Positions 53,823 through 62,959 are shown, numbered from the stretch's first letter. The stretch is 64,000 nucleotides of DNA from Gordonia polyisoprenivorans (GCF_017654315.1 NZ_CP072203.1:3658001-3722000), one strand, 5' to 3'. Translations and numbers: made by a program. The notes: generated by a model from the letters alone, not told the origin.

Positions 53823-54362
53823 CTATGCGCTGTCGGCGCCGCCGCTGTCGAGATCTCGTGAGTACTGCGCGTTACCTCTGATCGCCGCCTCGTAGCGTGG
53901 GATGTCTCCGTCCCTCATCTCGTCGGCCATGAGCTCGAGCACCATCGCGAGGGAAGTCGCGGCCCGACCGTCAGCATGAACACTGAGGGCGTGAAAGACG
54001 CGCAACGCGTGCGATCTCGGAAAGCGTTGGCACGCGTCAGCAAGAACGGCAAGGGACTCGTCAAGCTGCCCGAGGTTGCGCAGGGTGCTTCCGCGTTGGA
54101 GTAGGCAGCGTGTCAGACGGTCACCGGATAGCCCGGCGGCCAAGGCTTCTCGATACAACGCCTCCGCCCGGACCCCATCGCCGGCTGTGTCGTAGGAGCC
54201 CGCCAACTCGTACAAGACGGCAGCGTGTCCGGGATGACGCGCGAGCAAGTCCTCGAAGTACGTGATCGTCGGCTGCATGTTCGCGCGGTCCCGCTGGTCG
54301 AATCCGTGGGCAATGGCTGCTTCGAGTTCGTGATCGTCGAGTGCGTCATCGTCGGTATTCAC
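53823..54362 (-). CDS. Tetratricopeptide-repeat protein
   Basis: A 179-aa soluble protein made mostly of TPR-like helical pairs: YFEDLLARHPGHAAVLYELA, GDGVRAEALYREALAAGLSG, LLQRGSTLRNLGQLDESLAV, LADACQRFPRSHALRVFHAL. This matches the TPR_5 family, common in Gram-positive bacteria and presumed to mediate protein-protein contacts. It is convergent with the DUF6319-like gene, 6 bp apart. It starts at GTG 54362. Confidence 0.8.
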   Translation of the reverse strand: MNTDDDALDDHELEAAIAHGFDQRDRANMQPTITYFEDLLARHPGHAAVLYELAGSYDTAGDGVRAEALYREALAAGLSGDRLTRCLLQRGSTLRNLGQLDESLAVLADACQRFPRSHALRVFHALSVHADGRAATSLAMVLELMADEMRDGDIPRYEAAIRGNAQYSRDLDSGGADSA

Positions 54363-54374
54363 GGTTTCGATCTC

Positions 54375-55205
54375 CTACCGTTCGGCGGTGAGCCAGGTAC
54401 GGGTGACTTCCAGGACGCGCTCGCCATCGAGATCGGCCAGCGAGATACCGGCGAAAGTCGTTGCCGCGTCCGAACTCTGCCACCGGAATCGGAAACTCTC
54501 GGCCATCGCGGCGTCAGCGATGGCGAGCGCCGCGCTCTGAGCAGTCTGCGCGTTGGCGAACGCACCGGCGGTTCGGCTGAGATAGGCGTCGAGCAGCGGA
54601 CCGTAGGCGTCGGCACCTTCGGGACGCTCAGCGTTGGAGACGAAGTCGCTCGCCACGGCGGCGGGTTCGATAACCGCGACATGCACGTTGCAGCTCTCGG
54701 CGACCACCGCCAGAGACTGCATGAATCCTTCGACGGCGAACTTGGCGCCGCAATAGGCGTCGGCGAATGGTTGTCCGACGACGCCACCCACACTCGTGAC
54801 CGTCAGGATGCTGCCGCTGCGGCGTTCCCGCATACCCGGCAAGACGAGCTTCGTGAGATTCACCGGGGCAAGGTAATTCACATCCAGCTGCGCCTGGATT
54901 TCCGACATCGACAATTGCTCGGCGGTCGCCACACAGCCCTGACCCGCGTTGTTGACCAAAACATCGATCGCGCCGTGGTCACTTACCACCTCGGCGACCA
55001 GGCGGGCGGCGGCAGTGTGATCGACCACGTCCAGCGCTCGGATGTCGAGCTCGACGCCGGCGTCGGCCGCAGCGTCACGCAATCGACCGGATCGACCGGT
55101 GTCGCGCATGGTGGCGACGACCCGCACGCCGCGGCGAGCGAGCTCGACCGCCGCGTACATGCCCATGCCGGAGGAGGTGCCGGTGACGAGTGCTACTTGT
55201 GTCAT
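54375..55205 (-). CDS. Short-chain dehydrogenase/reductase
   Basis: A 276-aa classical SDR: cofactor motif VALVTGTSSGMGMYAAVELA, NNAG at ~90, catalytic serine in ILTVTSVGGV, and Y-x-x-x-K in YCGAKFAVEGFMQSLAVVAE. The substrate is unknown; the sequence around the active site resembles SDRs acting on lipids or ketones. It lies 12 bp upstream of the TPR gene and probably shares its transcript. The ATG was chosen because upstream residues are histidine- and arginine-rich and non-conserved. Confidence 0.87.
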   Translation of the reverse strand: MTQVALVTGTSSGMGMYAAVELARRGVRVVATMRDTGRSGRLRDAAADAGVELDIRALDVVDHTAAARLVAEVVSDHGAIDVLVNNAGQGCVATAEQLSMSEIQAQLDVNYLAPVNLTKLVLPGMRERRSGSILTVTSVGGVVGQPFADAYCGAKFAVEGFMQSLAVVAESCNVHVAVIEPAAVASDFVSNAERPEGADAYGPLLDAYLSRTAGAFANAQTAQSAALAIADAAMAESFRFRWQSSDAATTFAGISLADLDGERVLEVTRTWLTAER

Positions 55206-55367
55206 GCCCACACCGTAATCGTGGCGGTGTCGGGTCCGGATGGCATTGCGTCGGCCGCAGCGTTGCACGGCGATGATGTCTCGCCCGCGTTGGTTGTCGG
55301 CGGTGGCGACTAGTGTCTGCGACGAGCACGCCCACTCATCCGTCGGCCGACCAGGAGGAAACAGTCA

Positions 55368-55865
55368 ATGGCCAGTGGTTACCGATCATCAGCCGACTGG
55401 ACTGCGGTGGCACGAGTCATCGCCGAGGCCACCGACCGAGGGATCGGCGCGGCACGCACTCATGAGCTCGAAGAATTACGCGACGCTGTCGAGGAACTCG
55501 CGATCCACGCCGACGCCGCCCGTGACGTACACGGCCACTTGGTGCGCGAGCTGCTGGAAACCTCGTATCAGGACGGGCTCGATGGCGACGATATCGCCGA
55601 AGTCCTCAACCGCACCGTGAGTGCCGCCGATCGCTGGAACGCCCAGGTGGACCCGACCGCCGTCGCAGTGGTGCTCACCGGCGCGCTCGGCGTGGCAGAG
55701 CGGCCCGAGGACGGAACGACGTCGGTGCCCACACCGAACGACGTCGTCGTCGCGGCGCTCCTGGTGGCCGCCGATCTGGCGTCGGCGGCCGCTGTCGATC
55801 ACGGTCCGTATGTGACTCGTGCCGTTGAGGAGATACGCCGCGCGCAGACAGTCGAGATGCCCTGA
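55368..55865 (+). CDS. Hypothetical helical protein
   Basis: A 165-aa soluble protein that I do not recognise. It is alanine- and glutamate-rich and almost all helical (TAVARVIAEATDRGIGAART, LEELRDAVEELAIHADAARD, VVAALLVAADLASAAAVDHG). There is no signal peptide, membrane segment or cysteine. GGAGGAAACAGTCA precedes the ATG, an excellent ribosome site, so it is clearly translated. It stands between an SDR and a thioesterase gene, both on the other strand, with no evident partner. Confidence 0.68.
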   Translation: MASGYRSSADWTAVARVIAEATDRGIGAARTHELEELRDAVEELAIHADAARDVHGHLVRELLETSYQDGLDGDDIAEVLNRTVSAADRWNAQVDPTAVAVVLTGALGVAERPEDGTTSVPTPNDVVVAALLVAADLASAAAVDHGPYVTRAVEEIRRAQTVEMP

Positions 55866-55927
55866 GGGACTCGGTGGCACGAAGTGGCCGACACGTCGCA
55901 ACCGTTGGTGGACACCGCGGCGGGTCC

Positions 55928-56743
55928 TCACCGGGCAGGCCACCCGAGGACCCGCCGACTCTGGCGTGCCGTGGCCAGCAACCGTCCCGACTCATCCCGC
56001 AAGGTCGTGTCATCGACTGACCACCCTCCTGATGTCGACGCATTCCGCGTGTGGACGAGGACGGGCGCGGGCGACGGGTCGTCGAGCGCGGCGGTCGCGT
56101 GCATCGAGAACGCGACAGTCGGGACGGCCAGGGGAGCCGAGAGCGTCGGAAAGACCCCGGGCGGAAGGCAATCGGCAAGAAGCGCGAGATAGGCGAAATC
56201 CATCGACATCGGTGTTCTCGTCGAAATCCACGCCCGCATCCAGGCATCCTCCGAACCGGTCAGCGGGAGCGCGCCGTCGGTGGGACGTAGGTCGAGATGT
56301 CCACCCATCGGAACGATCTCGGGCGGGATCATGAATGGTTCGCAGTCCTCGGGACGCGCGACGACATCCGTCGACACATCCACGATGTCCTGGGGGGACG
56401 CCGACCCCACCCGGCCCAGGGTCACCGTGGCGGCCGCGACATCGTGGTCGCCCTGGGTGATGCCGACATCGACAATGCGCGTGCTGCCGCCGATCTTCTT
56501 CTCATGGGGAGTCAGGACGAGTTCGCCGTCGGCAGGTCGTCCAACAAATCGGAGGTCGAGCGCTCGCACCAATCGATCCGGTACGGCCGCCGCTGCCGCG
56601 TGGACAGCCAGAGCCGCGATCACCCCGCCATGCGGACCGGACCACCCCCACCATGAGCGATCGATGTCGGCCGACCACGTGCCCTCACCAATCGGTTTGG
56701 CCGAGAACTCATCAACCAGCGCCTGCCTACCGAGTTGTTTCAC
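55928..56743 (-). CDS. Acyl-CoA thioesterase-like protein (double hotdog)
   Basis: A 271-aa protein with two hotdog domains. The N-terminal one has WWGWSGPHGGVIAALAVHAA and VRALDLRFVGRPADGELVLT; the C-terminal one has AWISTRTPMSMDFAYLALLA and VPTVAFSMHATAALDDPSPA. This is the TesB-like 4HBT_3 arrangement that hydrolyses acyl-CoA. The GTG start at 56743 fits the family N-terminus, but the ribosome site is weak. No fatty-acid genes adjoin it. Confidence 0.8.
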   Translation of the reverse strand: MKQLGRQALVDEFSAKPIGEGTWSADIDRSWWGWSGPHGGVIAALAVHAAAAAVPDRLVRALDLRFVGRPADGELVLTPHEKKIGGSTRIVDVGITQGDHDVAAATVTLGRVGSASPQDIVDVSTDVVARPEDCEPFMIPPEIVPMGGHLDLRPTDGALPLTGSEDAWMRAWISTRTPMSMDFAYLALLADCLPPGVFPTLSAPLAVPTVAFSMHATAALDDPSPAPVLVHTRNASTSGGWSVDDTTLRDESGRLLATARQSRRVLGWPAR

Positions 56744-56972
56744 GCAACCGAGGTAATCACACCGAGTTTCGTCACGCAACTTACTTCGCACAGGATCCCG
56801 ACCCCTGAATCAGCGACTGGCCACCGGCTCGGTGGAATGGGCCATGTTCACCCGCACGTGGGGAACGTGGAACGTGCTACACCGGTGGTTGTCGTCGCTC
56901 GGCGCAATCGGGATGGGAGTGGCCGCGCTCCGCTGACTGTAGGCCGAGCGCGACAGGGCAGAAAGCTCCTCT

Positions 56973-57590
56973 TCACACTCGTTCGACGGGCTGCCTGAGG
57001 ATGGTGCGCAGCTTCGCGGGCTCAACCTTGCGGAAGTCGTTGAAGTAGATCTCGTGGTGTTTTCCCGTTGGCTTCAGCCCCGCAGTCGGGATGAAGGTGT
57101 GGTGCATCTCGGCCAGCGTGCCGGCCTCGTCGTCGTAGGAGCCGATGTGAAGCCGTTGAACGGAGAGTCCCTCGTGGAGCGTCTCCAATCGCACCCTGTC
57201 GAGGCTCACGGGCGGGTTCTTGTTGGCGGCCTTGGCGATCGCAGCGTCGAACATCTCGGGGGTGATCCAGTCGGGGACCATGATCATGGCTGTCCAGTCC
57301 CATTGGGATTTGTCGCGCCTGTCGGTGAAAGCGTCCATGTCCTCGGCCGACCAGAGCGATTCGAGGGGCATGACGACGTAATCCTTGCCGAGCTCTTTCT
57401 TGCTCGCGAACTTGAGTTTGTAGGCGACGGAGTACAGTGCGGCAACGGCGTCGGCGTATTCCTGGCCGGTGTTGGGGTCGCCGTGGCCGTCGACCATGAG
57501 GTACTGCAGTGGTGGGACGTCCACGATCTCAAACGCCTTGGAGCTGGAACGGTAGGCGGCCAGCTCTTTCTTGAAGTCTGTCTTCGTCAT
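56973..57590 (-). CDS. GyrI-like domain protein
   Basis: A 205-aa protein of the GyrI-like (SHS2 tandem) family: FEIVDVPPLQYLMVDGHGDP, VAALYSVAYKLKFASKKELG, VVMPLESLWSAEDMDAFTDR, SQWDWTAMIMVPDWITPEMF and GLKPTGKHHEIYFNDFRKVE. Members bind small cationic or hydrophobic molecules, and some hydrolyse toxins or sense inhibitors. It is a single-gene unit. Confidence 0.85.
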   Translation of the reverse strand: MTKTDFKKELAAYRSSSKAFEIVDVPPLQYLMVDGHGDPNTGQEYADAVAALYSVAYKLKFASKKELGKDYVVMPLESLWSAEDMDAFTDRRDKSQWDWTAMIMVPDWITPEMFDAAIAKAANKNPPVSLDRVRLETLHEGLSVQRLHIGSYDDEAGTLAEMHHTFIPTAGLKPTGKHHEIYFNDFRKVEPAKLRTILRQPVERV

Positions 57591-57954
57591 TGTTCTGCTA
57601 CCTGCATATCCTTGGCCGCGGAATACCCAAAATCGTCGGCGGAACACCCATCGCGCCTTCCTATTTGCTCCCTGGTCCGCACGCGACCAGCTCGCGCTGT
57701 TCGAGCCCGCATCCACCGGCTCGGTCGAGAACCATGAGGTTCGAGAGTTTTTCGCCCGACAACCGACACTCACATTTCACCGCCATCCCCGACGATGCTG
57801 TCGCCCGGTACTACGCCACGGTAGTCCAGTGCAGGCCCGTCCGGGCGCACGACGGGGCTCGTTCCTGTACACCAGATCGTCCGAGGTTCCCGCGGGAACC
57901 GATGTCAGGAGAGACAATTGATCCGGTCCGCACCTCACCGGTGGGTTCTTCCTG
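57591..57954. other. 364-bp intergenic region without a recognised gene
   Basis: Frames here lack codon bias and family motifs. The stretch is less GC-rich than its neighbours and holds the promoter of the GyrI-like gene on the right of it. I see no terminator, repeat or operator that I would name. Confidence 0.6.
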
Positions 57955-59448
57955 TCATCCGGGCCGCACCACCGCGCCGGCGCGGCGCAGCCATGCGAGG
58001 TCATCAGGTCGGATTCGCACGCCGGGATTGGCCGTCGGCACCACCACGACCTGCTCACACCGGGCCACGAGGAGTCCGAGTGCGTTCTCGGCCTGTGCCA
58101 CAGCACTTTCCGTACGGTCGGCAACCTCCTCCTCGAGGCGGACGTTCGACCCGCCGTCGGACACCACCAGGACGCGGGCAGCGGACTCCGGTTCGTCGTC
58201 GATCACCCCGACGGCGAGCAGGAAAGCCGACGCCAATGGCGTGCCGCCACCGGACTGCAGCGCCGCGATGACCTCGTACGCGTCCCGGAGGTCGCGGGTG
58301 GGTTCGACCACGAGTTGCGCTGTAGCACCGCGGGCCACGATGACCGCCACTTTCGACCGGTTGGCGATGGACTGTTCGATCGCGCCGATCGCCCTGCCGG
58401 CCGCCACGCGTCCACGGACGCCGCTCATGGAGTCGGACCGGTCGACGATGACGATCGTCAGGCGACCTCCTCGACGCACGTGGATGCTGCTTCGCAAGGC
58501 ATCCCGATCAAGACGGCCCCGTCGGCCGGCTGCGGTCAGCGTCGAATGCATGTCAAGACCGAGCGCCGCATCGTACTCGACGACACGTCTGACCCGACCT
58601 CGTCTCGTGCGCCCCACCGCACCCCGGCGTCCGGGGCGGCGCTGCTGCAGGTAGCGCCGCGCGACCGACACCGACACCCATTCCGGCATTGACGCGCGGG
58701 CTGCACCGAGGTCGACCAGCCGCGCCACCTCGGCCTCGTCGGCGTCGAGCTCTTCCACGGTGTCTCCCGCGGCAGGTGCGTCCACCTGAGCCGGATCGAC
58801 GGCCGACGGCGCGAGGGTCGCGGCCTCGACCAATGGCCCGAGCCGCGGTTCGATGATGTTGTGGGCCAGCACCGTCGAGGGTGAACCGCCCGCCGCGGAC
58901 ACCGCGTCCAGGCAACACACGGTGCCGATGTCGAGACGGTGATCGTCGATACCGTTGGCGGCCAGCGTGCGCACCGCCCAATCGAGGCGCGATACGCCGT
59001 CCAGCGAGGGCAATCGCCGGGATCGAGTGGTTGGAGTCACGCCCAGCCCGACGACGACCGTAACGCGGGAGAGGAGTACCGGTGGCACGCTCTCGACGTC
59101 CGGTGCCGACGCGAGAATCCGGTCGCAGTCGAGGAGCGCTGCGACCACCGGGTCGATCAGGTCGGCGGCGGGAATGATGACTCCGGCGGGTGTCGCGGCC
59201 CGGTCGAGCACGGAGAGCATCGGTGACCCGGTGGCGGTTTCATCGACGGTGACGTCGGCGTCGGTCATGGCGGCGGTGATCGTCATCGCGGAGTCGGGGC
59301 GAAGAAATGCCATCACCGCCTCCCGACGGCCTGCGTCGCCCACCAACAGCAGGCCGAAGCGGCCGTCGGTCTGCCAGGCCCTGCAGAGACGCAGTTGTTC
59401 GGAGTCGAGGAACGACTCCGGCGGGCGATGCCAGGGCAGCGTGGGCAT
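57955..59448 (-). CDS. Magnesium-chelatase D-like subunit with VWA domain
   Basis: A 497-aa protein of the ChlD/BchD type. The N-terminal ~200 residues form an AAA+-like domain that lacks a good Walker A (LLLVGDAGRREAV). A Pro/Asp/Ala-rich linker follows, and the C-terminus is a von Willebrand A domain with the MIDAS motif DRSDSMSGVRGRV and GGGTPLASAFLLAVGVIDDE. It should pair with the adjacent AAA+ subunit to drive metal insertion by a chelatase large subunit. Its start directly follows the stop of that gene with no gap. Confidence 0.86.
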   Translation of the reverse strand: MPTLPWHRPPESFLDSEQLRLCRAWQTDGRFGLLLVGDAGRREAVMAFLRPDSAMTITAAMTDADVTVDETATGSPMLSVLDRAATPAGVIIPAADLIDPVVAALLDCDRILASAPDVESVPPVLLSRVTVVVGLGVTPTTRSRRLPSLDGVSRLDWAVRTLAANGIDDHRLDIGTVCCLDAVSAAGGSPSTVLAHNIIEPRLGPLVEAATLAPSAVDPAQVDAPAAGDTVEELDADEAEVARLVDLGAARASMPEWVSVSVARRYLQQRRPGRRGAVGRTRRGRVRRVVEYDAALGLDMHSTLTAAGRRGRLDRDALRSSIHVRRGGRLTIVIVDRSDSMSGVRGRVAAGRAIGAIEQSIANRSKVAVIVARGATAQLVVEPTRDLRDAYEVIAALQSGGGTPLASAFLLAVGVIDDEPESAARVLVVSDGGSNVRLEEEVADRTESAVAQAENALGLLVARCEQVVVVPTANPGVRIRPDDLAWLRRAGAVVRPG

Positions 59449-60384
59449 CTACGCCGCGACGTGCCCGACGACTGACACGACCGCGTTGCGTACCCGCGCG
59501 GTCGCCACCGTCGGGCGGCCGAAGGGCTCACGCGGAATCCGATGGCGCAGCACCGGAATCGCAGCATCGGCCAGGTCACCCCGCGTCACGGTCGGGTGTC
59601 GACGCAACGCGGCCAGTGCGCGCGCGGCTCGGATCAGCATCACCTCACCGCGGTGCCCCACAGCATCCACCTCGACGCACAGCCGGACGGCATCCGACAG
59701 GATCTGATCATCGACCTCCACACCCTCGAGGTCGGCGCGCGCGGCGGCAAGGCGTTGCGCCAGGTGGTGCTGGCGAACCGAGAAGCGTTCCGCGAAAACG
59801 TCGGGATCGGAATCGTAGTCGAGACGCTGACGGACGATCTGGGTCCGCAAGCCGACATCGGTGATGGTCTGCACGTGCGTGGACAGACCGAACCGGTCCT
59901 CCAGCTGAGGACGCAACTGGCCCTCCTCGGGGTTGCCGGACCCGACGAGCACGAAGCGCGCCGGATGCCGATGACTCAGCCCGTCCCGTTCGACGATGTT
60001 GATCCCGCTCGCCGCAACGTCGAGCAACAGGTCCACCACGAAGTCGTCGAGCAGGTTGACCTCATCGATGTAGAGGTAACCACCGTGGGCGTCGGCGAGC
60101 AGCCCTGGCCGGAACACCGCTTCGCCGTGTCGAAGTGCGCGATCGACGTCGAGTGCTCCCACCACGCGATCCTCGGTGGCACCGAGCGGCAGGTCGACGA
60201 CCGGGGCATCGATACCGGAGATCGCCAGGAGCTCCCCGAGCGCACGGATGAGTGTGGACTTGGCCGTGCCTCGATCGCCCATTGCCAGGACACCGGAGAT
60301 CCCCGGGTCGACGGCGGTCAGCAGCAGAGCAGTCTTGAACTCGTCGTGACCGAGGACGGCGGTGAAGGGATAGGTGGGGGTCAT
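59449..60384 (-). CDS. Magnesium-chelatase I-like AAA+ ATPase
   Basis: A 311-aa AAA+ motor of the ChlI/BchI type. Walker A is GVLAMGDRGTAKSTLIRALG, Walker B is GYLYIDEVNLLDDFVVDLLL, the ChlI insert contains GINIVERDGLSHRHPARFVL, and sensor/arginine features are in GSGNPEEGQLRPQLEDRFGL. It forms a hexameric ring with the VWA subunit and powers metal insertion. In cobalamin pathways the same motor serves CobN; no CobN or ChlH large subunit is in the window. It is co-transcribed with the ferredoxin-like gene upstream, 3 bp away. Confidence 0.88.
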   Translation of the reverse strand: MTPTYPFTAVLGHDEFKTALLLTAVDPGISGVLAMGDRGTAKSTLIRALGELLAISGIDAPVVDLPLGATEDRVVGALDVDRALRHGEAVFRPGLLADAHGGYLYIDEVNLLDDFVVDLLLDVAASGINIVERDGLSHRHPARFVLVGSGNPEEGQLRPQLEDRFGLSTHVQTITDVGLRTQIVRQRLDYDSDPDVFAERFSVRQHHLAQRLAAARADLEGVEVDDQILSDAVRLCVEVDAVGHRGEVMLIRAARALAALRRHPTVTRGDLADAAIPVLRHRIPREPFGRPTVATARVRNAVVSVVGHVAA

Positions 60385-60387
60385 GCG

Positions 60388-60798
60388 TCACCGACTCTGT
60401 CGGGCGGTGATGAGAGCGGGCTGCAAGGCCTCCGGGATGGATCGGCAGTCCGACGAATCACGAATGCTCGCGATCCATGTGACGAGTCCGCGCAGAACCG
60501 GCATCCGGTCCGCGGTGGCGAAGGTGTGACGGAACCTGACGCGCGACGAGCCGGCCGCGCGGTAGGCGACCCCGACGACCGGGCCCTGGTGACACACCCC
60601 GAGGCAGCCGGTCTTGATCAGCACCCCGCCCGGGGTGTTGCGGATGGTCTGGCCGAGGCGTTGTGAGCGGCGCACCTCACCGGGGTCTCCGGCCGGGGCC
60701 GATTCGTCGCCGAGATGCCACAGAGCGCTGCACCGGTGACCCGCGCACAGCGCCACCAGCGGCCCTCCCTGATCGTGGACCTGATCTTCCTGGCTCAT
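60388..60798 (-). CDS. Thioredoxin-like [2Fe-2S] ferredoxin-domain protein
   Basis: A 136-aa protein with a cysteine pattern of thioredoxin-like ferredoxins: LCAGHRCSALWHLGD near the start and IKTGCLGVCHQGPVVGVAYR later, giving four cysteines for a [2Fe-2S] cluster. Such proteins often accompany cobalt-chelatase-like genes (CobN, ChlI/ChlD-type) in actinobacteria and may supply electrons or sense metals. It is the first gene of the chelatase operon. Its start lies 6 bp from a Zur-like box, so the transcript is almost leaderless. Confidence 0.76.
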   Translation of the reverse strand: MSQEDQVHDQGGPLVALCAGHRCSALWHLGDESAPAGDPGEVRRSQRLGQTIRNTPGGVLIKTGCLGVCHQGPVVGVAYRAAGSSRVRFRHTFATADRMPVLRGLVTWIASIRDSSDCRSIPEALQPALITARQSR

Positions 60799-60803
60799 GG
60801 TCT

Positions 60804-60822
60804 AACGATAACGGTTGTCATT
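60804..60822. promoter_or_regulatory. Zur-like operator shared by two divergent genes
   Basis: AACGATAAC and GTTGTCATT are imperfect inverted halves (7 of 9 paired) around one G, close to the TGA-AA--TT-TCA Zur boxes of actinobacteria. The site overlaps the chelatase promoter and lies just before a TACTAT -10 (60824-60829) of the aldolase gene. The half AACCGTTATCG is shared with a second site at 62691. Confidence 0.6.
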
Positions 60823-60874
60823 TACTATTGGACGGAGACCGCGACGTTCCACCTTCGCCCGACAGGAGACAACC

Positions 60875-61762
60875 ATGCCCGTTGCCGAGCAGCTCGCCCG
60901 TTTCACCACTGGGGAGGGCTTCATCGCGGCACTCGACCAGAGCGGCGGCAGCACGCCAAAGGCCTTGCGTATGTACGGCATACCCGATGATCGCTACTCG
61001 ACAGACGCGGAGATGTTCGATCTGATCAACGCCGCACGTGCCCGCATCGTCGTCAGTCCGGCCTTCGACGGTGCCCGCGTCCTTGGCGCCATCTTGTTCC
61101 AGGGGACGCTGGATCGGCAGGTCGACGGTACGGAGTTCGCCCACTACCTCTGGTCCACCAAGGGCATCGTGCCGTTGCTCAAGATCGACAAGGGTCTTCA
61201 GGACCCCGAGCACGGCGTCCAGCTGATGAAGGACATCCCGGACCTCGCTCGCACACTTGACGATGCCCGGGCGCGCGGGGTGTTCGGAACAAAGGAGCGG
61301 TCGGTCATCCACGAAGCCGACACAGAGGGGATCCGGCGAGTCGTGGCACAGCAGTTCGAGGTCGCCGCCGAGGTGCTCGCGGCCGATCTCGTCCCCATCC
61401 TCGAACCGGAGGTCAGCATCGATGCGCCGGACAAGCGCGACGCCGAGGTCATGTTGAAGGAGGAGCTCGTGAAAGGCCTGGAGGGCATTGGCGATGCGCA
61501 GGTGGCAATCAAGGTGACAATCCCCACCGACGACGGCTTCTACTCCGATCTCATCTCGCATCCGAGGGTCGCTCGGGTTGTGGCACTCTCGGGCGGGTAC
61601 ACACGGGATGACGCGTGCGCGAGACTGAAGCGAAACCCTGGCCTCATCGCAAGCTTCAGCCGGGCCCTGCTCGACGGGCTGACCGATCAGCAGGACGACG
61701 CCGAGTTCGATCGCACTCTTGGCGATTCCATCGAGATCATCTACCGCGCCTCGATCGTGTAG
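60875..61762 (+). CDS. fda: Class I fructose-bisphosphate aldolase
   Basis: A 295-aa metal-independent aldolase that cleaves fructose-1,6-bisphosphate through a lysine Schiff base. Motifs GFIAALDQSGGSTPKALRMY, VVPLLKIDKGLQ-type lysine region (IVPLLKIDKGLQ), LVPILEPEVSIDAPDKRDAE and VVALSGGYTRDDACARLKRN match the Staphylococcus class I enzyme closely. Most actinobacteria use a zinc-dependent class II enzyme, so this copy could replace it when zinc is short. ACAGGAGAC precedes the ATG. A Zur-like operator covers its promoter. Confidence 0.93.
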   Translation: MPVAEQLARFTTGEGFIAALDQSGGSTPKALRMYGIPDDRYSTDAEMFDLINAARARIVVSPAFDGARVLGAILFQGTLDRQVDGTEFAHYLWSTKGIVPLLKIDKGLQDPEHGVQLMKDIPDLARTLDDARARGVFGTKERSVIHEADTEGIRRVVAQQFEVAAEVLAADLVPILEPEVSIDAPDKRDAEVMLKEELVKGLEGIGDAQVAIKVTIPTDDGFYSDLISHPRVARVVALSGGYTRDDACARLKRNPGLIASFSRALLDGLTDQQDDAEFDRTLGDSIEIIYRASIV

Positions 61763-61841
61763 GGGATCGGCAATCGGCACCACTGGCAGCTCCTGGGTGA
61801 CCCGAGGAAGCGCTGGCGCTGGGTCCAGTGCGCAACAGCGA

Positions 61842-62672
61842 TCATGGTGTCCGAGCGACAGCAATCAAAGTGTCGCAGTCGACTTCGGTGATTCCGTCGC
61901 GTGCCAGTCGCCGCAGGAAACCTGCCCGGACGGCGGCGACGGTTTCGGCGTCCATCCCCGACAGCGCGCCCCGCAGTCCGCTACCCAAAACCATCGACCA
62001 GGAGAACTCGTCCGTGCGTGGGACTCGCAGTTCGAGTACTGACGCTGAACCATCCACCGCACCAAGCGATTCGAGCCATCCCACGATCTTCTCCTGCGTG
62101 TCGATCCGGGTGATGGGGTGCGGCGGTCCATCGGACGGGGCACGCGGGCCGGGAGGCGGCGGGTCACCTTTGACCCGCGCGACCTCGGCAAAGTATGCAC
62201 CGGTGAAGTCGCGCAGCGCGTCGTCGTGCCAGACTGCGACGGCGAGTCGGCCGCCCGGACGCAGCAGGGTCAGGAGTTTCCGCACGGCGTCGTCCATGTC
62301 CGGCAGAAAGAAGACACCGAAACCGCAAGTGAGGACGTCGTATTCGGTTGAGAGACGACCAGGGAGAGTAGTGACGTCGTCGACACGGAAGTCGATGTTG
62401 CTCAAGCCCGCCGCGTCGGCGTTGGTCCGGGCGCGGTCGACCAGGTCGGTCGCGAAGTCGACCGCGGTGACGTGCCCGTCGGGCCCCACGGCCCGAGCGG
62501 CGGCCAGCGCGCTCGCCCCCGTACCCGAGCAGATGTCGAGCACCTTGTCGCCCAGCGAGATTCCCGCCCTTGCCACCAGAGCTTCCCCCGCCGGGCCCCA
62601 GACAAGGGGAGTCACCAGATCGAAATCCGCACTGGCCGAGTTGAAGATCTGCGCGATGGAGGGTCCTGTCAT
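61842..62672 (-). CDS. SAM-dependent methyltransferase
   Basis: A 276-aa class I methyltransferase: motif I VLDICSGTGASALAAARAVG, HVTAVDFATDLVDRARTNAD, DVLTCGFGVFFLPDMDDAVR and LTLLRPGGRLAVAVWHDDAL. The pattern is of the UbiE/Coq5 type acting on small molecules. The ATG was chosen as the first after the promoter; a Zur-like box covers the region 19-39 bp upstream. It shares that box with the aldolase/chelatase locus 0.9 kb away, so all three units may answer to one regulator. Confidence 0.85.
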   Translation of the reverse strand: MTGPSIAQIFNSASADFDLVTPLVWGPAGEALVARAGISLGDKVLDICSGTGASALAAARAVGPDGHVTAVDFATDLVDRARTNADAAGLSNIDFRVDDVTTLPGRLSTEYDVLTCGFGVFFLPDMDDAVRKLLTLLRPGGRLAVAVWHDDALRDFTGAYFAEVARVKGDPPPPGPRAPSDGPPHPITRIDTQEKIVGWLESLGAVDGSASVLELRVPRTDEFSWSMVLGSGLRGALSGMDAETVAAVRAGFLRRLARDGITEVDCDTLIAVARTP

Positions 62673-62690
62673 GACACCCAGCCTAACCGG

Positions 62691-62709
62691 GATGGCAACC
62701 GTTATCGAT
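62691..62709. promoter_or_regulatory. Second Zur-like operator before the methyltransferase
   Basis: The stretch GATGGCAACCGTTATCGATA matches the minus strand of the 60804 site at almost every base (shared GxCAACCGTTATCGxTA). It lies 19-37 bp before the methyltransferase start, over the expected -35. Confidence 0.6.
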
Positions 62710-62959
62710 AGTGGGCGGCCCTCGATCTCGGCGAGCTGCGCCAAGAGGCTCTCGGCCCGACTCATGAACTCAGTGGCGCCAGGCCTCGTCGCGGTGTCCG
62801 CTGAATCGATCAGGTGGACAACCGCAGGAGACGACACCGCCCGCTGGGCTACCTTGACCCGGTGACATTCGAAAGCAACATGATTGACCAAGCGGCTCCC
62901 GAAGCCGCTTAACCGATGTCCGGCAAGCGGGGTAACCCCAAGTCTCAGAGGAGTCGCAG

